Positions 8,870 to 16,743 of a stretch of 64,000 nt of DNA are shown here, piece by piece (within the stretch, counting starts at the first letter, position 1; the number at the start of each line of letters is the position of its first letter). The notes under the pieces were generated by a model that saw only the letters and a list, made by a program, of their open reading frames with translations, searched no databases and had not been told where the DNA came from. A program made the translations under genes and the position numbers. Origin of the DNA: Clostridium_AD estertheticum_D (GTDB lineage: Bacteria > Bacillota > Clostridia > Clostridiales > Clostridiaceae). Location of the stretch: contig NZ_JAHLDM010000008.1 in assembly GCF_018861295.1 (NCBI RefSeq), forward strand, positions 1-64,000, written 5' to 3'.

Positions 8870-8913
8870 AAATTAACGTGATATATAATAATTCATATAT
8901 AATACACCAATAA

Positions 8914-9006
8914 ACAACTTCCTACGCTGGCATTATCCAGTTCAGGTCATAGGGTCAAAGAATTACAGTTCTTGTTCTCAGTTGGCATATCCAACTCCCC
9001 TGTGCT
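8914..9006 (-). promoter_or_regulatory. TPP riboswitch (THI element)
   Basis: The conserved THI-box blocks are seen in order on the minus strand: ACAGGGG, then CTGAGA, then GACC and ACCTGA, then CTGGATAATGCCAGCG and TAGGAAG. These form the two-arm thiamine pyrophosphate aptamer. It controls the whole thi salvage operon through the terminator at 8841-8869. A promoter with TTGTTT, 17 bases and TATTAT lies immediately upstream. Confidence 0.96.
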
Positions 9007-9035
9007 ATTTTATTCTTTTTTATTTCATACATCTA

Positions 9036-9064
9036 ATAATAACATAACAAATTGTTATAAACAA
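9036..9064 (-). promoter_or_regulatory. Predicted promoter of the thi riboswitch transcript
   Basis: -35 TTGTTT (9064-9059), a 17-base spacer and -10 TATTAT (9041-9036) would place the RNA start near 9029, about 20 bases before the aptamer. This is a sigma-A-type match by eye. Confidence 0.5.
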
Positions 9065-9072
9065 TTAAATTT

Positions 9073-10563
9073 CTATTCTAGTCTTATGCCTGATCTCTTA
9101 ACAGCTATATGCCATCCATGAAGTAATTCTTTCCTATGTTCCTCTGTCATACTAGGTTTAAAACTTCTTGAAATTGCCCAATGCTTCGCAACTTCTTCCT
9201 TGTTTTTCCAATATCCTACTGCAAGCCCAGCAAGATAAGCTGCACCAAGTGCTGTAGTTTCAGTAACTTCTGGTCTATCTACTTGAACATTTAAAATATC
9301 TGATTGAAACTGCATTAAGAAATTGTTATTGCAAGCTCCTCCATCAACTTTAAGTTCAGTGAGTCTAATTCCAGAATCTTGTTGCATAGCTTTTAAAACA
9401 TCATGGGTTTGGTATGCAAGTGCTTCAAGAGTTGCTCTTATTAAATGTGCCTTTTTTGATCCTCTTGTAAGTCCTACAATTGTTCCTCTTGCATAAGGAT
9501 CCCAGTATGGTGCCCCAAGTCCAACAAAAGCTGGGACTACATATACTCCATTTGTATCCTCTACGGACATTGCATATTCTTCGCAATCAGAAGCATTATC
9601 AATCATTTGAAGTTCATCTCTTAACCATTGTATAGCTGCTCCTGCTATAAATACACTACCTTCAAGTGCATACTCTACTTTTCCATCTATTCCCCAAGCA
9701 ATAGTTGTAAGTAATCCTTGTTTAGATTCAATTGCTTTATCTCCAGTATTCATAAGCATAAAGCATCCAGTACCATATGTATTTTTAGCTGTTCCTGAAT
9801 TATAACAGGTTTGTCCGAACAGTGCTGCTTGTTGGTCGCCAGCAGCTCCAGCTATAGGAATTTCGCCACCAAACAATGAACTATCCGTATGTCCATAAAC
9901 ATAACTAGATGGTTTAACTTCTGGAAGCATTGATTTTGGTATGTTTAATGTTTCTAGTAATTCATCATCCCACTTTAATTCATGAATGTTAAATAGCATT
10001 GTTCTTGATGCGTTGGAATAATCTGTTACATATGTTTTTCCTCCAGTTAAATTCCAAATTAACCATGTATCTATGTTACCAAATAATAAATTACCAGCTT
10101 CGGCTTCCTCTCTAGCACCTTCCACATTGTCTAATATCCATTTAATTTTTGTTCCAGAAAAATATGCATCCAAAATTAATCCAGTTTTAGCTCTAACTAC
10201 TTTATCAAAGCCTTTTTCCGTTAATTCATCACAATACTGAGCTGTCCTTCTACATTGCCATACAATCGCATTATATACTGGAACTCCTGTCCTCTTATCC
10301 CAAACTACAGTAGTTTCTCTTTGATTTGTAATACCTATTGCTGCAATGTCTGCGGCACTCGCATTAACTTTAGCCATTGCCTCAGTTGCAACACTAATTT
10401 GACTTGACCATATTTCCATTGGATCATGTTCTACCCAAGCTGCTTTTGGAAATATCTGAGTAAATTCCTTTTGAGCCGACGTTACAATAAGCCCCTTTTC
10501 ATTGAATAGAATACATCTTGAACTTGTTGTTCCTTGATCAAGTGCCATTATATATTTAGCCAT
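9073..10563 (-). CDS. glpK: Glycerol kinase
   Basis: Phosphorylates glycerol to glycerol 3-phosphate with ATP in the cytoplasm. The 496-residue FGGY-family product starts MAKYIMALDQGTTSSR, with the ATP phosphate loop. It includes NQRETT, NIDTWLIW, GDQQAALFGQ and the adenine-region GGACNNN. ATG at 10563 follows AAAGGAG; the frame stays open for 39 more codons upstream, but that part has no family match and is disregarded. No glpF, glpD or glpP is adjacent, so regulation and uptake cannot be read from the neighbourhood. Single-gene unit. Confidence 0.96.
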   Translation of the reverse strand: MAKYIMALDQGTTSSRCILFNEKGLIVTSAQKEFTQIFPKAAWVEHDPMEIWSSQISVATEAMAKVNASAADIAAIGITNQRETTVVWDKRTGVPVYNAIVWQCRRTAQYCDELTEKGFDKVVRAKTGLILDAYFSGTKIKWILDNVEGAREEAEAGNLLFGNIDTWLIWNLTGGKTYVTDYSNASRTMLFNIHELKWDDELLETLNIPKSMLPEVKPSSYVYGHTDSSLFGGEIPIAGAAGDQQAALFGQTCYNSGTAKNTYGTGCFMLMNTGDKAIESKQGLLTTIAWGIDGKVEYALEGSVFIAGAAIQWLRDELQMIDNASDCEEYAMSVEDTNGVYVVPAFVGLGAPYWDPYARGTIVGLTRGSKKAHLIRATLEALAYQTHDVLKAMQQDSGIRLTELKVDGGACNNNFLMQFQSDILNVQVDRPEVTETTALGAAYLAGLAVGYWKNKEEVAKHWAISRSFKPSMTEEHRKELLHGWHIAVKRSGIRLE

Positions 10564-10924
10564 GTTAGCAAAACTCCTTTTTTTATTAGTTTTATTGAAT
10601 CGTTTACAAATTAATACACAAAAAAAACGCCAAAATAAAGCATAATACTTTATAATAACGCGGCTCATTATCTCTGCCAAATATCATATATCATTAATTA
10701 AAGTATAACTTATTATTATAGCTTTTGCAATATTAGTTATAATTTTCACAATTTTTCTTTGTTTTTTTACCTTTTTTTGCTGTTTATAATATTATATACG
10801 ACTAATGTACTAAATTTTTATAATAATAAATCAAAAATTCATTTTATTACACTAATGTGTTTTTTATTCATATTAAGAAAAATATACATAATTTTTGTAA
10901 ATAATTCCTACTATATTTTATAAA
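10564..10924. other. AT-rich intergenic region between divergent genes
   Basis: No gene is supported. The stretch is strongly T-rich on the plus strand and must hold the glpK promoter (minus) and part of the control region of the repeat-protein gene (plus). I see no convincing catabolite-repression operator or riboswitch. Confidence 0.5.
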
Positions 10925-10942
10925 AAAGTGGGTAATCTATAT
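10925..10942 (+). promoter_or_regulatory. Shared 18-base upstream motif, copy 1
   Basis: AAAGTGGGTAATCTATAT lies 51-68 bases before the start of the spore-protein-like gene. The same motif with one base changed lies at 16464-16481 before another small gene, and both leaders end in TTTGAAAGG. It may be a promoter element or operator of a common, perhaps sporulation-linked, regulator. Confidence 0.5.
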
Positions 10943-10992
10943 AATGCACTGAATATGTACAGTGTAATTTTTATATTTGAAAGGAGATTTTT

Positions 10993-11436
10993 ATGAATAA
11001 ATATAGTTTAGAAGAGACTAAAAAATTAAATAATCAATCAGCTACAAACGGAGGTTCAAATGCTTCATCAAATTCTGGTATGACTAACAGTACTAGTGAT
11101 GCCAATTTACAAGAGACAATACAATTAAATAATCAATCAGCTTCTAACAAGGGCACTAGCAGTGCCTCAAATTCTAGTATGTCAGGTATGTCTAACATGT
11201 CAGGTGCTTCTAATATGTCTAGCAGCACTAATGATTCGGCTTTAGAAGAAACAAAAAAACTAAATGCTCAATCAGCATCAAATAAAGGCACCAGTGGTGC
11301 TTCAAGTTCTAGTATGTCAGGTATGTCTAACATGTCAGATGCATCTAATATGTCTAGTAGCACTAGTGATTCTGTTTTAGAAGAAACAAAAAAACTAAAC
11401 GCTCAATCAGTTTCAAATAAAGGAACTAGTAACTAA
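10993..11436 (+). CDS. Small repeat protein resembling gamma-type acid-soluble spore protein
   Basis: A 147-residue protein made of four copies of an LEETKKLNAQSASNKG-like unit (residues 6-19, 39-54, 84-99, 129-144). Ser/Asn/Met-rich linkers with MSGMSNMS join them. It has no Trp, Cys or hydrophobic core. Gamma-type SASPs such as Bacillus SspE have a similar pattern of repeats built around ET..V.K.NAQSA, and serve as amino-acid stores degraded by the GPR protease on germination. The match is in pattern only; the linkers are unusual and the family is not standard in Clostridium. ATG follows AAAGGAG. It has its own upstream motif and terminator, so it is monocistronic. Confidence 0.6.
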   Translation: MNKYSLEETKKLNNQSATNGGSNASSNSGMTNSTSDANLQETIQLNNQSASNKGTSSASNSSMSGMSNMSGASNMSSSTNDSALEETKKLNAQSASNKGTSGASSSSMSGMSNMSDASNMSSSTSDSVLEETKKLNAQSVSNKGTSN

Positions 11437-11504
11437 TAAATTATTTTCTTTATTAGTTATTGAAATATGTTTAAAATAAATATAAATAATATTCACCACT
11501 TTTA

Positions 11505-11542
11505 GGGGAGTCAAATTTATTTTGGCTTCCCTTACTTTTTTT
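11505..11542 (+). terminator. Terminator after the repeat-protein gene
   Basis: GGGGAGTCAAA pairs with TTTGGCTTCCC (one G-T and one mismatch tolerated), followed by TTACTTTTTTTC on the plus strand. A weaker AT-rich hairpin (AACTAATAAA/TTTATTAGTT, 11428-11459) overlaps the stop codon. Confidence 0.65.
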
Positions 11543-11552
11543 CTCAAAAAAT

Positions 11553-11840
11553 TTATTCTTCTATGTAAGTAATATTACCATCGAAAATGTAAGTCAACGA
11601 AATTTTTGTACCTTCTAGTGCATACATCATTTTTTCAATAACAATTTGTTCTTCTTTATTAGTTGTTATTGAAAGTTTACCTTCTTCATGAACCTCAGAT
11701 TTAAGTTCAAATTCATATATAAAATCATTAATTAGTCTTATCCACTCGGCTGTGTCATTTGATCCTACATTTTCTTTCTTTCCAAATTCTTTTAGTGTTC
11801 TATCTAATTGTTTTTTTGAATATCTCAATATATTTGCCAT
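11553..11840 (-). CDS. Hypothetical 95-residue protein
   Basis: A small, charged, cytoplasmic protein with no signal or membrane segment. It looks alpha/beta: a Lys-rich N-terminal helix (YSKKQLDRTLKEFG), a central helix containing EWIRLINDFIYEF, then alternating strands to the end. I do not recognise the family. The ATG at 11840 has a strong GGAGG site. It sits between the L25 gene and a convergent plus-strand gene, and may be transcribed alone. Confidence 0.65.
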   Translation of the reverse strand: MANILRYSKKQLDRTLKEFGKKENVGSNDTAEWIRLINDFIYEFELKSEVHEEGKLSITTNKEEQIVIEKMMYALEGTKISLTYIFDGNITYIEE

Positions 11841-11913
11841 TCTTTTGCCTCCTACCTATCACTTCTCTTAAAAATTTTCTTTTGTTTTACCTTAAATTTA
11901 TCCACAATAACAT

Positions 11914-11945
11914 AAAAGGATGAACTTTTTATGGTTCATCCTTTT
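11914..11945. terminator. Terminator after rplY/ctc
   Basis: Twelve-base arms AAAAGGATGAAC and GTTCATCCTTTT enclose an eight-base loop. The hairpin lies 24 bases after the L25 stop codon and is T-flanked on both strands. Confidence 0.75.
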
Positions 11946-11968
11946 ATTATTAAATTATCTCTATTTTA

Positions 11969-12586
11969 TTATGCCTTAACTTCTGGTTCTGCAGCTGCTG
12001 CTTCAGGAGTTGCAACTACTTCTTCAACTTCTTCTTCAACCTCTTCCTTCATTTGTGTTATAGATGCGTAAACTTCATCTTCTTTATCAGTAACTTTTAT
12101 TTCTTTATTTAAATCAAAATTCTTTATTGTAATTGAATCTCCAAGTGCCATTTGTGATACATCAACACTTAATGAATCTGGCATTATAGCCATCTTACCA
12201 AAAACATCTATTTCTGGTTTTTGAACTTGTAATTGAAGACGTTGTGAGATTAAATTCTCTTCACCCTTATAAGAAATAGGCAATTGTAATTTAATTTGAT
12301 GATCTTTAGATACAAGTTGCACGTCTATGTGTGTGATTTTAGCAGTTACTGGATGTCTTTGAATTTCTTTTATAAATCCAGTTTTTTCTTCTTCTCCGTA
12401 TTTAACTACAACTTTTGCATTAGAACCATGTTTTACAAGAATTTTTCTTAATGGTACTAATTCAAATTTTACAGAAGTTGCTTCTGTAGAACCATCTCCA
12501 TACATTACTCCTGCTATAAAACCATCTTCATTAAATTTTTTATTGCTTGTAGTTCTTTCAAGTGCATTCAAAATAACCTGTTCCAT
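11969..12586 (-). CDS. rplY: 50S ribosomal protein L25 / general stress protein Ctc
   Basis: A 205-residue L25 of the long TL5/CTC type: an N-terminal 5S rRNA-binding barrel (about residues 1-90, with HPVTAKITHIDVQLV) and a C-terminal beta domain (to about 180). An acidic Ala/Glu tail EEVEEEVEEVV follows. It binds 5S rRNA in the central protuberance of the large subunit. In Bacillus Ctc is stress-inducible; no sigma-B-like promoter could be confirmed here. ATG at 12586 follows GAGGAGCG. Monocistronic. Confidence 0.93.
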   Translation of the reverse strand: MEQVILNALERTTSNKKFNEDGFIAGVMYGDGSTEATSVKFELVPLRKILVKHGSNAKVVVKYGEEEKTGFIKEIQRHPVTAKITHIDVQLVSKDHQIKLQLPISYKGEENLISQRLQLQVQKPEIDVFGKMAIMPDSLSVDVSQMALGDSITIKNFDLNKEIKVTDKEDEVYASITQMKEEVEEEVEEVVATPEAAAAEPEVKA

Positions 12587-13107
12587 AATAATTCGCTCCT
12601 CTTGGCTTATAAAGCCTTTCTGTTTATTATTTTATATACATATGTTACCAATAATAATTTCCAATAGTATTTGTGTTAAACTTTAAAATGACGTGATTTT
12701 TTTAATTAACAGTACCTAAAAATTTAATATATGTAATTGTAAACATTAAAAGACAACATAAATACTCTGCTGCCTTCGTAAATACATTTGTTGAATTTCT
12801 ATATTGTACATATCATTTATACAAATAAATAAAAAAAACCAGCATCACTACCCAAAAGGTAACATTAGTAATTAAAACATAATTATATTATAGCACATTA
12901 TATCATATATTAGCAACAGAAGTTGTCCGTCCCTCTGACATCTTTTTTAGTGTCATTATAAACTAATTTTCTTAATAAATCAATTTAAAATGGGTATAAT
13001 TAAATAAGTTAACTTCTTAGTTTCAATTGTTAAAACACATAATATATCCATATGTTCATTGTTTACTGTTATACTTGTATATATAAATATTGATTGGAGG
13101 GATTGCA
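12587..13107. other. 520-base non-coding region with REP-like and RNA-like signals
   Basis: No gene is supported. On the minus strand, TTGCTA (12916-12911), 18 bases and TATAAT (12892-12887) form a good promoter. A short sequence follows that ends in a weak hairpin, then CTGG and eight T near 12830, compatible with a small RNA of about 60 bases. Between 12921 and 12953 lie GTCCGTCCCTCTGACAT and TGTCA, reminiscent of REP-type palindromes left by RAYT transposases. The promoter of the AI-2E-like gene must lie at the right end. Confidence 0.35.
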
Positions 13108-14202
13108 GTGATTAAATATAAAAAAATACCTTATATAGAGTTTGTCCCCATAATTATAATTACTTTTCTTCTTTACAGAATAGTAAATAACATTGAAAAT
13201 GTAGGTTCAATACTTCATAAAATTTTTTCATTATTGAGTTATTTTATCTGGGGGTTCGTTATCGCTTATCTACTCAATCCACTTATGGTGTACCTTGAGA
13301 AAAAAGTGAAGATAAAAAGACTCTATAGTATAGGAATAATTTATACATTATTAGTAGGCATTATAATTTTGGTAACAACTCTACTTGCCCCGAATATTAT
13401 TAGCAGTGCCGTAGATTTATTTAATAATATCCCTAAATTTGCAGATAAATCATATAAATGGTCTACTCTTTTTATATCTCAAAATGAGTTATTAAACAAA
13501 TTTGATATTACATCTTACTTGAATAAGTACCTTAATACTTTTAATAATGATATATCAAAATATTTTGCCCCGGGTTTACAACTTGTTCTTGATAACCTAG
13601 TGGGTTTAAGTTCTTTATTTATGAAATTAGTGTCTGGTATAGTAATATCCGTTTATTTTCTAATAGATAAAGAATCTATTATTTTATATCTTCAAAAATT
13701 TATTTATTCTATTTCAAGTGAACATATTGCTATTACCATAATTGATTTTTTAAAAATAGTTAATACTATATTTAAAAAGTATTTCGTTGGTAAAACAATT
13801 GACTCTATTATTTTTGGGATTATATCATTTATTGGACTTATTATATTAGGTATACCTTATGCTTTGCCTTTTAGCTTAGTAATTGGAATAACAAATATGA
13901 TTCCATACTTTGGAAACATTATAGGAATGGCTCCTGCTGTTATAATAACACTATTCTTTAATCCAGTTAAATCTGTAGAAATAATATTATTTATTGTAAC
14001 CCTTAGTAATATCGATGGTTGGTTCATTTCACCAAAAATCATTGGTGATAAGGTCGGTCTTAGTCCTCTACTTATAATCCTTGGAATAGTTCTTGGCGGA
14101 GGGTTATTCGGAATTATAGGAATGTTACTTGGTGTTCCAGCTATTGCATTAATTAAGACTCTACTAGAAAATTTCATGAATAAACAAGTTAAAAACGAAT
14201 AA
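13108..14202 (+). CDS. AI-2E family (YtvI/PerM-like) membrane transporter
   Basis: A 364-residue polytopic protein with about eight hydrophobic helices and a central soluble stretch, the layout of the AI-2 exporter superfamily. The C-terminal half carries the family pattern: GIPYALPFSLVIGITNMIPYFG, then WFISPKIIGDKVGLSPLLI. GTG at 13108 is taken as start because GGAGG lies seven bases upstream. Family members export diverse small molecules or act as Na+(Li+)/H+ antiporters, so the name does not show autoinducer transport. It stands alone and ends at a strong bidirectional terminator. Confidence 0.87.
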   Translation: MIKYKKIPYIEFVPIIIITFLLYRIVNNIENVGSILHKIFSLLSYFIWGFVIAYLLNPLMVYLEKKVKIKRLYSIGIIYTLLVGIIILVTTLLAPNIISSAVDLFNNIPKFADKSYKWSTLFISQNELLNKFDITSYLNKYLNTFNNDISKYFAPGLQLVLDNLVGLSSLFMKLVSGIVISVYFLIDKESIILYLQKFIYSISSEHIAITIIDFLKIVNTIFKKYFVGKTIDSIIFGIISFIGLIILGIPYALPFSLVIGITNMIPYFGNIIGMAPAVIITLFFNPVKSVEIILFIVTLSNIDGWFISPKIIGDKVGLSPLLIILGIVLGGGLFGIIGMLLGVPAIALIKTLLENFMNKQVKNE

Positions 14203-14218
14203 ATACACTAAGTATAAT

Positions 14219-14256
14219 AAGACACTTGCAAAGTAAATCACCTCGCAAGTGTCTTA
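14219..14256. terminator. Bidirectional terminator between convergent genes
   Basis: AAGACACTTGC and GCAAGTGTCTT are perfect 11-base arms around a 16-base loop, placed between the converging AI-2E-like and MFS genes. Confidence 0.8.
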
Positions 14257-14265
14257 TTAGTTATC

Positions 14266-15708
14266 TTATAACTTACATAATTTATTTTTTGATTTTGTAT
14301 CAAACATAAAAGAAAGCGCAAGTGACACTATCGCGATTATGATCATTGCTACAAATACCTCATGAAGCCCTGAATTTAAAGATAACTTTACTTGAAGCAT
14401 ACTTAGACTGTTACTCGAAATTGAACTAGAATATAAATTGCTTGGCTTTATACCACTTATGCCTAGATTATTAAAATATTTAACTATATACATATTTAAT
14501 ATGGTTCCAAAAACGCTTACTGCAATAGTTTGTCCTAATGTTCGCACTAGCGAATTTACTGCTGTCGCTGCCCCTCTTTTATTATATCCTACAGACTCCT
14601 GTACCACTATTGTTAATGTAGTAAACGCTCCTCCAAAACCAAACCCCATGATAAAACCATAAACTACAACTAATTGCAATGGAGATTCAATACTTAAAGT
14701 AGATAAAAACACACAACTAATAAGCAAAATAATATTAGCCGTCCCAACCACTATTTTCTTGCCATATTTAGGAATAGCTTTGCTCAAAACAAATGATGAC
14801 AAGAGCCATGATATAGACATCGGAGCCATAGATATTCCAGAGATTGTAGGTCCAAATCCCAAAACATTTTGCATATATAAAGGCATATAAACCTCAGCGC
14901 CTATTAAAATACCTGATGCTAAAAAACTTATAGCATTTACTATATTGCTAGTCTTTGTAAAAATATCAAAAGGTATAATAGGTTCTTCCGCCTTTTTTTC
15001 CGCATAATAGAATAAAACTAACAACACAATTGTAACAGCTATTGCTATTACTGTTTTCATTTTACCACCAGATAAACTCCCAAGTAAAAAAGTTATAATT
15101 GCGAATGAAAATAATAATGTACCTACATAATCTATTTTGTGTTTCTTCCTTTCAACAGTTTCAATTAAATTCTTTTGCAAAAGAACTATAGATATTATCC
15201 CAAAAGGTAAGTTTATAAAAAAGATCCAATTCCAAGAAATATTTTCTATCAAAAACCCTCCTAAAAAAGGTCCAGCTAAACTTGCTATTCCCCATACCGT
15301 ACTTATCCCTCCTTGAATCCTTGTACTTTCTTTAGCAGTGAAAATATCACCAACTATAGTATAAGTAATAGTAAATATCGCTCCTGCTCCCAGTCCTTGA
15401 ACGCCGCGAGACGCTATAAGCTGATACATACTTTGTGATATTCCACAAAGACAGCTTCCGACTATAAAAATTGCAATTCCAATCGATAGAACATTTTTTC
15501 TTCCATACAAATCAGATAATTTTCCATATATCGGTGTAGAAATTGCAGATGTCAATAAATAAGCAGAAAAAACCCAGCTTATAAGTTCAAACCCATTTAA
15601 ATCTTTTACTATAGTTGGTATTGCAGTAGTTACAACTGTACCCTCTACAGCTGCAAGAAACATCGCCACCATTAATGCAATTACTATACCTCTGTTTTTA
15701 GATTTCAT
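14266..15708 (-). CDS. MFS drug-efflux permease, DHA2 (14-helix, EmrB/QacA) family
   Basis: A 480-residue protein with 14 predicted membrane helices, of the drug:H+ antiporter-2 family in the cytoplasmic membrane. Helix 1 has the EGTVVTTAIPTI variant of the DHA2 motif D, and the loop after helix 2 has motif A as GKLSDLYGRK. The helix-5 motif C region GPFLGGFLIE is present. There is no associated EmrA-type adaptor and no adjacent regulator, as is normal in Firmicutes. The ATG at 15708 has only a weak, close TAAGGA. Substrate unknown. Confidence 0.88.
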   Translation of the reverse strand: MKSKNRGIVIALMVAMFLAAVEGTVVTTAIPTIVKDLNGFELISWVFSAYLLTSAISTPIYGKLSDLYGRKNVLSIGIAIFIVGSCLCGISQSMYQLIASRGVQGLGAGAIFTITYTIVGDIFTAKESTRIQGGISTVWGIASLAGPFLGGFLIENISWNWIFFINLPFGIISIVLLQKNLIETVERKKHKIDYVGTLLFSFAIITFLLGSLSGGKMKTVIAIAVTIVLLVLFYYAEKKAEEPIIPFDIFTKTSNIVNAISFLASGILIGAEVYMPLYMQNVLGFGPTISGISMAPMSISWLLSSFVLSKAIPKYGKKIVVGTANIILLISCVFLSTLSIESPLQLVVVYGFIMGFGFGGAFTTLTIVVQESVGYNKRGAATAVNSLVRTLGQTIAVSVFGTILNMYIVKYFNNLGISGIKPSNLYSSSISSNSLSMLQVKLSLNSGLHEVFVAMIIIAIVSLALSFMFDTKSKNKLCKL

Positions 15709-15843
15709 TCCTTATGTCACTTCCCTTAATATGATAATTATCCTCAATATTTAATCTAAGCAATAATAGAAGACAAATACCATTTTACCATCAAAACCTG
15801 AATATTTGTACCCAAATTTAAACACCTTATATAAAATTTTGAA

Positions 15844-16260
15844 TTATTCACTCTGTTTGCTATTCTTCAAAACTTCTCTTAACGATTTTATTCCGAGCTG
15901 ACCAGTACTTATCGCTATTGCAGCAAGTTCATCTACAGTCGAATCTTCTCTAGCTGAAAATACCCCAAGTAACATAGGAATATTTATTCCAGTTATAATA
16001 TCCATCTTTTCTTCTTTTCCCGCTATCCTACTAGCTGCATTGAAAGGGCTGCCACCAAACAAATCCACCATAAAAAGAACACCTGCTTCACACTGCAAAG
16101 ACTTTATAACATCCTCATACTTTTTCATCAAGTCATCTGCGCCTTCTCCTGGCAAGTAAGTTATTGTAGCAACGTTTCTTTGCTTTCCTAAAATCGATTC
16201 TGTTAATTTTAATATTTCTTCTGAAACCTTACCATGGGTTGCGAGTATTATAGCTATCAT
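15844..16260 (-). CDS. PTS EIIA component, mannose family (orphan)
   Basis: A 138-residue single-domain EIIA of the Man family. The phosphorylatable His lies in the N-terminal ATHG motif after a hydrophobic strand, and the conserved FMVDLFGGSPFNAA loop follows. It would accept phosphate from HPr and pass it to an EIIB. No EIIB, EIIC or EIID gene is nearby, so it may serve a permease elsewhere or have a regulatory role. ATG at 16260 has GGAGG at eight bases; an upstream TTG is less suitable. A good promoter lies at 16301-16330. The nearby beta-glucosidase is of the non-phospho type and need not be linked. Confidence 0.9.
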   Translation of the reverse strand: MIAIILATHGKVSEEILKLTESILGKQRNVATITYLPGEGADDLMKKYEDVIKSLQCEAGVLFMVDLFGGSPFNAASRIAGKEEKMDIITGINIPMLLGVFSAREDSTVDELAAIAISTGQLGIKSLREVLKNSKQSE

Positions 16261-16300
16261 CAATTAGCCCTCCAATTCAAGTATTTAATACTTTGTCTTA

Positions 16301-16330
16301 TATATATTTATATAGCAAATACCATGTCAA
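16301..16330 (-). promoter_or_regulatory. Predicted promoter of the EIIA gene
   Basis: -35 TTGACA (16330-16325), 18 bases, -10 TATATA (16306-16301). This is one of the best sigma-A-type matches in the window, ending about 40 bases before the start codon. Confidence 0.55.
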
Positions 16331-16463
16331 AATAGTGTATCAAAATATATAAATTTTTTACATGACTTTCACCTTACCTATAATAAATTATTTAAGACAA
16401 ATAATCAAGAAAGAGAGCTGAAATCTAACTGTAATTAATTATAAAATATTTATATTTTGTACT

Positions 16464-16481
16464 AAAGTGGGTAAACTATAT
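16464..16481 (+). promoter_or_regulatory. Shared 18-base upstream motif, copy 2
   Basis: AAAGTGGGTAAACTATAT differs from copy 1 (10925-10942) by one base. It stands 45-62 bases before the start of a 55-codon gene. TTTGAAAGG again forms the ribosome-site region. Same strand and similar spacing suggest a shared regulator. Confidence 0.5.
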
Positions 16482-16525
16482 GTAACATACGTTAAATATA
16501 GTTTTTAATTTGAAAGGTGGTAATT

Positions 16526-16693
16526 ATGAGTAAAAATAATAATAAAAACAAAGAAAAATTGAACAATCAATTAGATGGTAGTAATTTTTCAAATTTTCCT
16601 ATAAATAGTAGTTTGATAAATATACCTATTATACCTAACATGGTCAATGTTAATAGCAATATTCCTGAGGAAGAAATAAAAAAGAGAAAATAA
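16526..16693 (+). CDS. Small Asn-rich protein, 55 residues
   Basis: An ATG after GAAAGGTGG opens a 55-codon frame (start MSKNNNKNKEKLNNQ, end EEEIKKRK). The product is rich in Asn, Ile and Ser, with no Cys, Trp or membrane helix. KEKLNNQLDGSN recalls the KKLNNQSATNGGSN unit of the protein at 10993-11436, and the upstream regions are clearly related. This supports a real, possibly sporulation-associated, gene. No family is recognised. It is followed directly by a strong terminator, so it forms its own transcript. Confidence 0.6.
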   Translation: MSKNNNKNKEKLNNQLDGSNFSNFPINSSLINIPIIPNMVNVNSNIPEEEIKKRK

Positions 16694-16701
16694 TTTTCAT
16701 A

Positions 16702-16739
16702 ATAATTAAGACAGGCATGTTCGCCTGTCTTAATTATTA
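16702..16739. terminator. Bidirectional terminator
   Basis: TAATTAAGACAGGC and GCCTGTCTTAATTA are nearly perfect 16-base arms with a six-base loop. It closes the small gene (plus) and the beta-glucosidase gene (minus). Confidence 0.85.
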
Positions 16740-16743
16740 TAGA

